This document shows positions 60,078 through 64,000 of a DNA stretch of 64,000 nt, piece by piece; within the stretch, counting starts at the first letter, position 1, and each line of letters opens with the position of its first letter. The notes under the pieces were generated by a model. That model worked only from the letters and a program-made list of their open reading frames with translations, had not been told where the DNA came from and ran no database searches. Origin of the DNA: Cyathus striatus (Eukaryota; Basidiomycota; Agaricomycetes; Agaricales; Nidulariaceae); contig JAOVFP010000006.1 of assembly GCA_025738555.1 (NCBI GenBank), positions 6,262,001-6,326,000 of the forward strand. The letters are read 5' to 3'. The translations under genes and the position numbers were made by a program.

Positions 60078-60505
60078 CAGTTGAGTGTCACTCGAATGTC
60101 ACTCGAATTTCACTCGAATTTTGTTTACTTAATTATCTCACTTATTTTCAGTGGTCTAATTACATGATTTATGTACTTGTTTTCTACTCCAGTCGTTAAA
60201 TAGCTATCTTACTATTATGTACTTAATGAACAATACATTAAACTGAAATAACTAAGTAAAATGCGCAAGAAATGAGTTAGTAATGGTATAATATTTTTAT
60301 CACTGTTGCATATGTCACTCAAATGTCACTCGACTGTGACTTGAATGCTACTTGAATGCTACTCGAATTGTGACTTGAGTAAAATTGTTGTCACTCAAAA
60401 AAAATATCACTCGAATGTTACTTGAATGCAACTCGACTGTTACTTGAATTTTCACTTGAATGTGTCACTCGAATTTCTGGACTGTCACTCGAATTTGCTT
60501 GTTTA
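60078..60505. repeat. CACTCGAAT(G/T) word array
   Basis: Runs of tcactcgaat words at 60085-60120 and 60312-60498, with inverted forms (gtgacttgaat) and CpG-lost variants (cacttgaat). The intervening 190 bp is AT-rich. Confidence 0.75.
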
Positions 60506-60559
60506 ACTCACTCAATTATAAATTTAATTGTACTTCTTGTGTACTTCGCTCTTGTCCGC

Positions 60560-60860
60560 CCTCCCGCTCAAACTTTCCCGCACCTCCGCTTATCAGCTAT
60601 GTCCATTAATGTCCCGCTCATTATTTCCCACGCCTCCGCTTAACTATTATATTGCTTAATTGATGTCAACCTCGCTGCTCATTGTTTCCTACGCCTCCGC
60701 TTATCATTTGTGATGGATGTCAACCTTCCCGCTCGTTGTTGCCCACGCCTCCGCTTATCCATGCGCTGCATGACAACCTTCCCGCTCATCATTTCCCATG
60801 CCTCCACTTATTATATTCAGTTCCCACTCACCGCTGCCTGCCCTTCTCAAAATTCTCGCG
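60560..60860 (+). repeat. Tandem TTTCCCACGCCTCCGCTT array
   Basis: Five to six imperfect units of about 45-60 bp, each with cccgctca(t/a)tatttcccacgcc-like core. A single unit lies in R2 copy 1 at 12208-12234. Confidence 0.75.
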
Positions 60861-61139
60861 GTATTTCCTTCATTAAATACTCGTCCTCAACATTTCCCAC
60901 GCATTTTAGCGTTGTCTGCTGTCACTTATGATTTCCCCATGCTTCATCATATTATCAATTCATTGTTCCCGCCCCCCGCTTTCATTTTCCCACGCACATA
61001 TTATTTATTTATTGGACTTTCCCTTAAGTTTACAGTCATTTAACACCTCACACCTTGAACACGCCATAGTCTATAGTATGGGGTATACATTGAAGACATT
61101 CAGTCTGATGACTCCAATCTCGCTGGCTCACGTTGGGCA

Positions 61140-61450
61140 ACCTTCTCGAGTTGAAGTTGGGGGATCTCATCACACCAGACAAGACCCCACTATTTTAGGA
61201 GATGAGCACAGAGGACATATTGGGACCATGCCTCATCACTCAGGAAGGTCAGATGTTCAAAACCAAACTGGTCCCCCTCATTTCTTCACCGCTGTCCTTG
61301 GAGAATCAGAGATTGGACGACATACCAATGATGTCCAACAACATTCACCACCAACACAGTGACATACAGGAAGTTCGGATCAACCCCAGCCTTCACAATC
61401 GACTGTACATGACACTCGAGGATCAGCTCAAACTCAGAGAATTGAGAGCA
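61140..61450 (+). pseudogene. Unidentified coding fragment before SINE copy 2
   Basis: Polar open frame (PTILGDEHRGHIGTMPHHSG or, in another frame, EDILGPCLITQEGQMFKTKL) that stops where the SINE begins. The frames cannot be decided. It may continue at 62985 right of the inserted repeats. Confidence 0.3.
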
Positions 61451-61454
61451 CTTT

Positions 61455-61890
61455 ATGCTCACCCCCTGTTACATGTGGAATCCATGTGAATTCCACCTTG
61501 TCATGTGTACTTCACATGTACTTCATATGTACTACACTCCACCTCAAATGTATTTAAATCAGCAAATTTCCATTCAAATTTGCGATTTTTGTACACATGA
61601 AGTACATATGTAGTGCACATGTAGGGGTGAAATATCGAAATTCCACATGGAATTGCAAAGTGAAATTCACAAGGAGTGCATGTGAACTAGTTACACTTGT
61701 ACAGTACACATTGAAGTTACGTGTAATACACTTACCAGTTACTATTATAATAAAAATAAATGATTTACCATAACAGCACAAAGGGGAATTGAACCACCAA
61801 TCTCAGCTTTGATTACAAATCACACTAAAAGGCTCCAATTAACAGTTAAGCCAACTGGCCATATAATGTCTTCGAGGCAAAGGCTACATA
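61455..61890 (-). repeat. tRNA-headed SINE-like element, copy 2
   Basis: Minus strand: A box TGGCCAGTTGG (61851-61861), B box GGTTCAATTCC (61785-61795), an A-rich linker, then the ACATG-rich body ending at about 61458 with the motif shared with copy 1. Compared with a tRNA the arms do not pair well enough for a functional tRNA. Confidence 0.65.
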
Positions 61891-61929
61891 ATGACCTCCG
61901 GCACATTTCCATGCATATACATCATGTGA

Positions 61930-62085
61930 CATATTGCTAACACATTGCCAGCTCATTGTTCCTTGCCCCGCTTCTTCACTCCCCACTACCATCTCCCACT
62001 CTCCCTACTCTTCCTTCCTCTCCCACTCTCCCATTCTCCCTTCTCTCTCTCCCTCTCCCCCACTCCCCTTGACCTCTATCCCCTA
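61930..62085. repeat. CT-rich low-complexity segment
   Basis: ctccc/tcccactctccc repeats; noncoding. Confidence 0.6.
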
Positions 62086-62159
62086 TCAAGAGGGTAAACC
62101 CAAAGCAAGACAGCACCAAAAAGGCAAGGGGGCCATGTGCGCAGTGTAGGAGGGGTAGA

Positions 62160-62460
62160 ACAGCAATGAGCACGTAGGGTGAGAACGGTGGGGAATGACA
62201 AGCATGGAGGGTCGGAACAGGGGGGAATGACAGATGTGCAGGGCGGGTACAGCAGGGAATGATGCACATGGAGGGCAGGGAAGGTAGGGAATGACATGCA
62301 TGGAGGGCAGAAATGGCAGTAAACGACAAGTGTGAGAGGTGGGAATGGCAGAGAACGACACATGTGAAGGGCAGGAATAGGGGGGAATGGCGTGCATGGA
62401 GGGTAGGAACAGAGGGAATGACACGCATGAAGGGCAGAAAGGGCAGGAAGGGCAGGAATG
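62160..62460. repeat. 32-bp minisatellite (GGGAATGACANGCATGGAGG...)
   Basis: About nine imperfect units of 32 bp beginning gggaatgaca. Frames on either strand are repeat artefacts. Confidence 0.85.
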
Positions 62461-62689
62461 AGGGGGAACAATGCGCATGGGGGGTGGAAGCAGCCAGGTG
62501 ACGACAAGCACCGTTGGGAAGGCAGGCAACGATAGTGGGGGGGAAGGTGTTGATGATGACGAGCAGGCAGGGGGGCGGGGCAGGGGGGCGATGAGCAGGC
62601 AAGGCAGGCGGAGCGTGATATCACGTGACTGATATTAAATATTAGTTGTACTTAAATAGTTTAAAATATACTATTATTTTTAAATGATT

Positions 62690-62985
62690 TGAGTGAAGTA
62701 CACATGGATTCCACATGTACAATTTCATGTGTAGTTCACTTTCTTCATAGCCAAATTCACCTTCTGCATGAAATTTTTTAAGAAGTGGAATTCACATGTA
62801 CTTCATGTGGAATTAGGTGAAGTGCATGTGGAAATTCTACAATTAAGTGTATTTTTGTGAAGTACACATGTGGTTCACATGGAAATGTGTACTACATGTG
62901 GAGTACATGTGTATAGGTGTGTGTGTGTAAAGTACTGAGAATTGAACTCAAACCTTGATACTCAGGCCATTTTTTCGAACATGAC
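62690..62985 (-). repeat. SINE-like element, copy 3, shortened head
   Basis: ACATG-rich body as in the other copies. At its end gaattgaactcaaacc (62940-62957) gives GGTTTGAGTTCAATTC on the minus strand (B-box-like), with TGGCCTGAGTA next to it, an A-box-like word too close (about 10 nt) for a normal promoter, implying deletion inside the head. Confidence 0.5.
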
Positions 62986-63760
62986 CTGGGGGAAAGACTT
63001 GAAGATATCTTCAAACATTTCAAAAAGGGACAGATCTTCAAGGCCTTTGCCATTGCTAGTCTTGGAAGGGTACTCCCAGAGTTCACACCAGGAGATGGAT
63101 TGATTTCTGACCATACCTTCAAGGCATATGTTGAGGACTTTGAGGAGTATAAGTCCCATGAGTCTTTCTCAGAATGAGTTGGGATTGAGTCTTCAGAACC
63201 AGGTCATCGAGGAGAATCATTCTCGACTCCACTTCGACCCAGTCTCCATCACAGCTACTCAGTGTCCACTGAGGGAGATGAGATCTCACAGCCCAGCATT
63301 CATCCAAGGAAGTTCCTTGAAAGGGTCACCAATATAAATTCTATTGGAACCAACAACCCATTTGCTGAACTGGACAATCTCTACTTGTCTATTATCGATG
63401 ATGCCATGAGGGATAACGAAGTGTATCAAAAATTGCTATTAATATTCGAAGCCCTTCTATTCTTTTGGGGAGTCAAAGTACCTCAGCTTTTGGATGATTT
63501 CCTGCATATGGAGGGGGATATTTTGGCAATTCTGATTGACATTCATTTAATCCTGAAAATTCCAGAAAACCCTGCTCAGAATGAAGTTACATATTATCAT
63601 GCATCATTCACCAACTTTCTGCAAGACTCACACTGTTTGAGAAAGTTTTTTATAGATGAAGCATTGGCACATCTTCATCTAAGCAAATATTGTATAAGAT
63701 GCTAAAAAGAATACCTTGACAATGATACTCCAAGGGACAAATGCCTGAGGACTTTTGATC
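62985..63760 (+). pseudogene. NACHT (STAND) receptor fragment, copy 3, chimeric
   Basis: From about 63308 it matches copy 2 (FLERVTNINSIGTNNPFAEL, DNLYLSIIDDAMRDNEVYQ, VPQLLDDFLHMEGDI, DEALAHLHLSKYC), the post-NACHT winged-helix part, with stops at 63703. The upstream 62985-63300 is unlike copy 2; it reads LEDIFKHFKKGQIFKAFAIA and LGRVLPEFTPGDGLISDHTF, so the NACHT core is missing and the fragment is fused to another sequence. Confidence 0.6.
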
Positions 63761-64000
63761 CTTCCATTCATGGATATTTTCATTATCTCAATAGGAGCTT
63801 GCTTTTAAATCCTCAAATTCTCAGTGAAGATAATTACATGGCTAAGGATGGCATTGCTATTGTATGCAGACTCCTGGTGCCCTACCCTTGGCAGGGCATC
63901 CCAAGTTTCAATATATAAAGATGACGGACTATGCATACAGATTTTTCTCTCCTACAATGCAACTTATCTCGAGCTCTTTACACTTAGCCATGTGTTCTGT
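63761..64000. other. Sequence after NACHT copy 3, unassigned
   Basis: Short frames (HGYFHYLNRSLLLNPQIL) could be more of the receptor; the window ends before this can be judged. Confidence 0.25.

Noticed and set aside
61780..61870. Functional tRNA gene
   Set aside because: A and B boxes are good, but the acceptor and anticodon arms do not pair convincingly, and the sequence is the head of a repeat with another copy at 395-480.

Overview
This window looks like transposon-rich chromosomal DNA of a filamentous basidiomycete, probably an Agaricomycete. The evidence is introns of about 42-86 nt with GT..AG ends, a protein resembling the CxC5/CxC6 cysteine clusters that accompany KDZ transposons of mushroom-forming fungi, several broken NACHT (STAND) receptor genes, chromodomain Ty3 retrotransposons, hAT transposons and very many private repeats. 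I see no rRNA, no convincing functional tRNA gene and no bacterial-style operon. The species cannot be named from the sequence.

Layout. 1-29.6 kb is an old, CpG-depleted repeat graveyard. It holds tRNA-headed SINE-like copies, a minisatellite, a 1-kb polypurine tract, a gene remnant cut by a 4-kb giant foldback element with near-identical arms, a CxC5/CxC6-like gene with one frameshift, two degenerate NACHT genes, small inverted-repeat elements and a solo LTR with perfect TSD. 29,587-53,049 is one Ty3 element (Ty3-1; TSD ctcgc; 363-bp LTRs) opened by nested insertions. A hAT-family element (hAT-A) sits in gag (30,387-31,874). A second hAT-A copy sits in the integrase (38,423-46,559) and itself contains a complete young Ty3 chromovirus (Ty3-2, 39,246-46,118; LTRs differ at two positions; TSD ctggg). 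A third hAT (hAT-B, about 46,563-50,900) at the right edge carries an intact 13-exon transposase. Right of Ty3-1 come a palindromic foldback inside an older repeat, a small gene remnant, one clean three-exon membrane glycoprotein gene (56,923-58,818), word-array repeats, two more SINE-like copies and a third NACHT fragment.

The main signal is mutational. Repeat pairs present in both the left (1-38.4 kb) and central (38.4-61 kb) parts differ mainly by CpG to TpG/CpA changes, always with the left copy decayed. This holds even for the two LTRs of the single element Ty3-1, so a CpG-decay boundary lies inside that element. In the otherwise intact Ty3-2 every in-frame stop is TGA at a position compatible with an arginine CGA codon, the signature of CpG deamination. 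Ty3-2 also shows an 11-nt self-priming signal of the Tf1 type and a 45-codon single-membrane-span ORF overlapping the end of pol.
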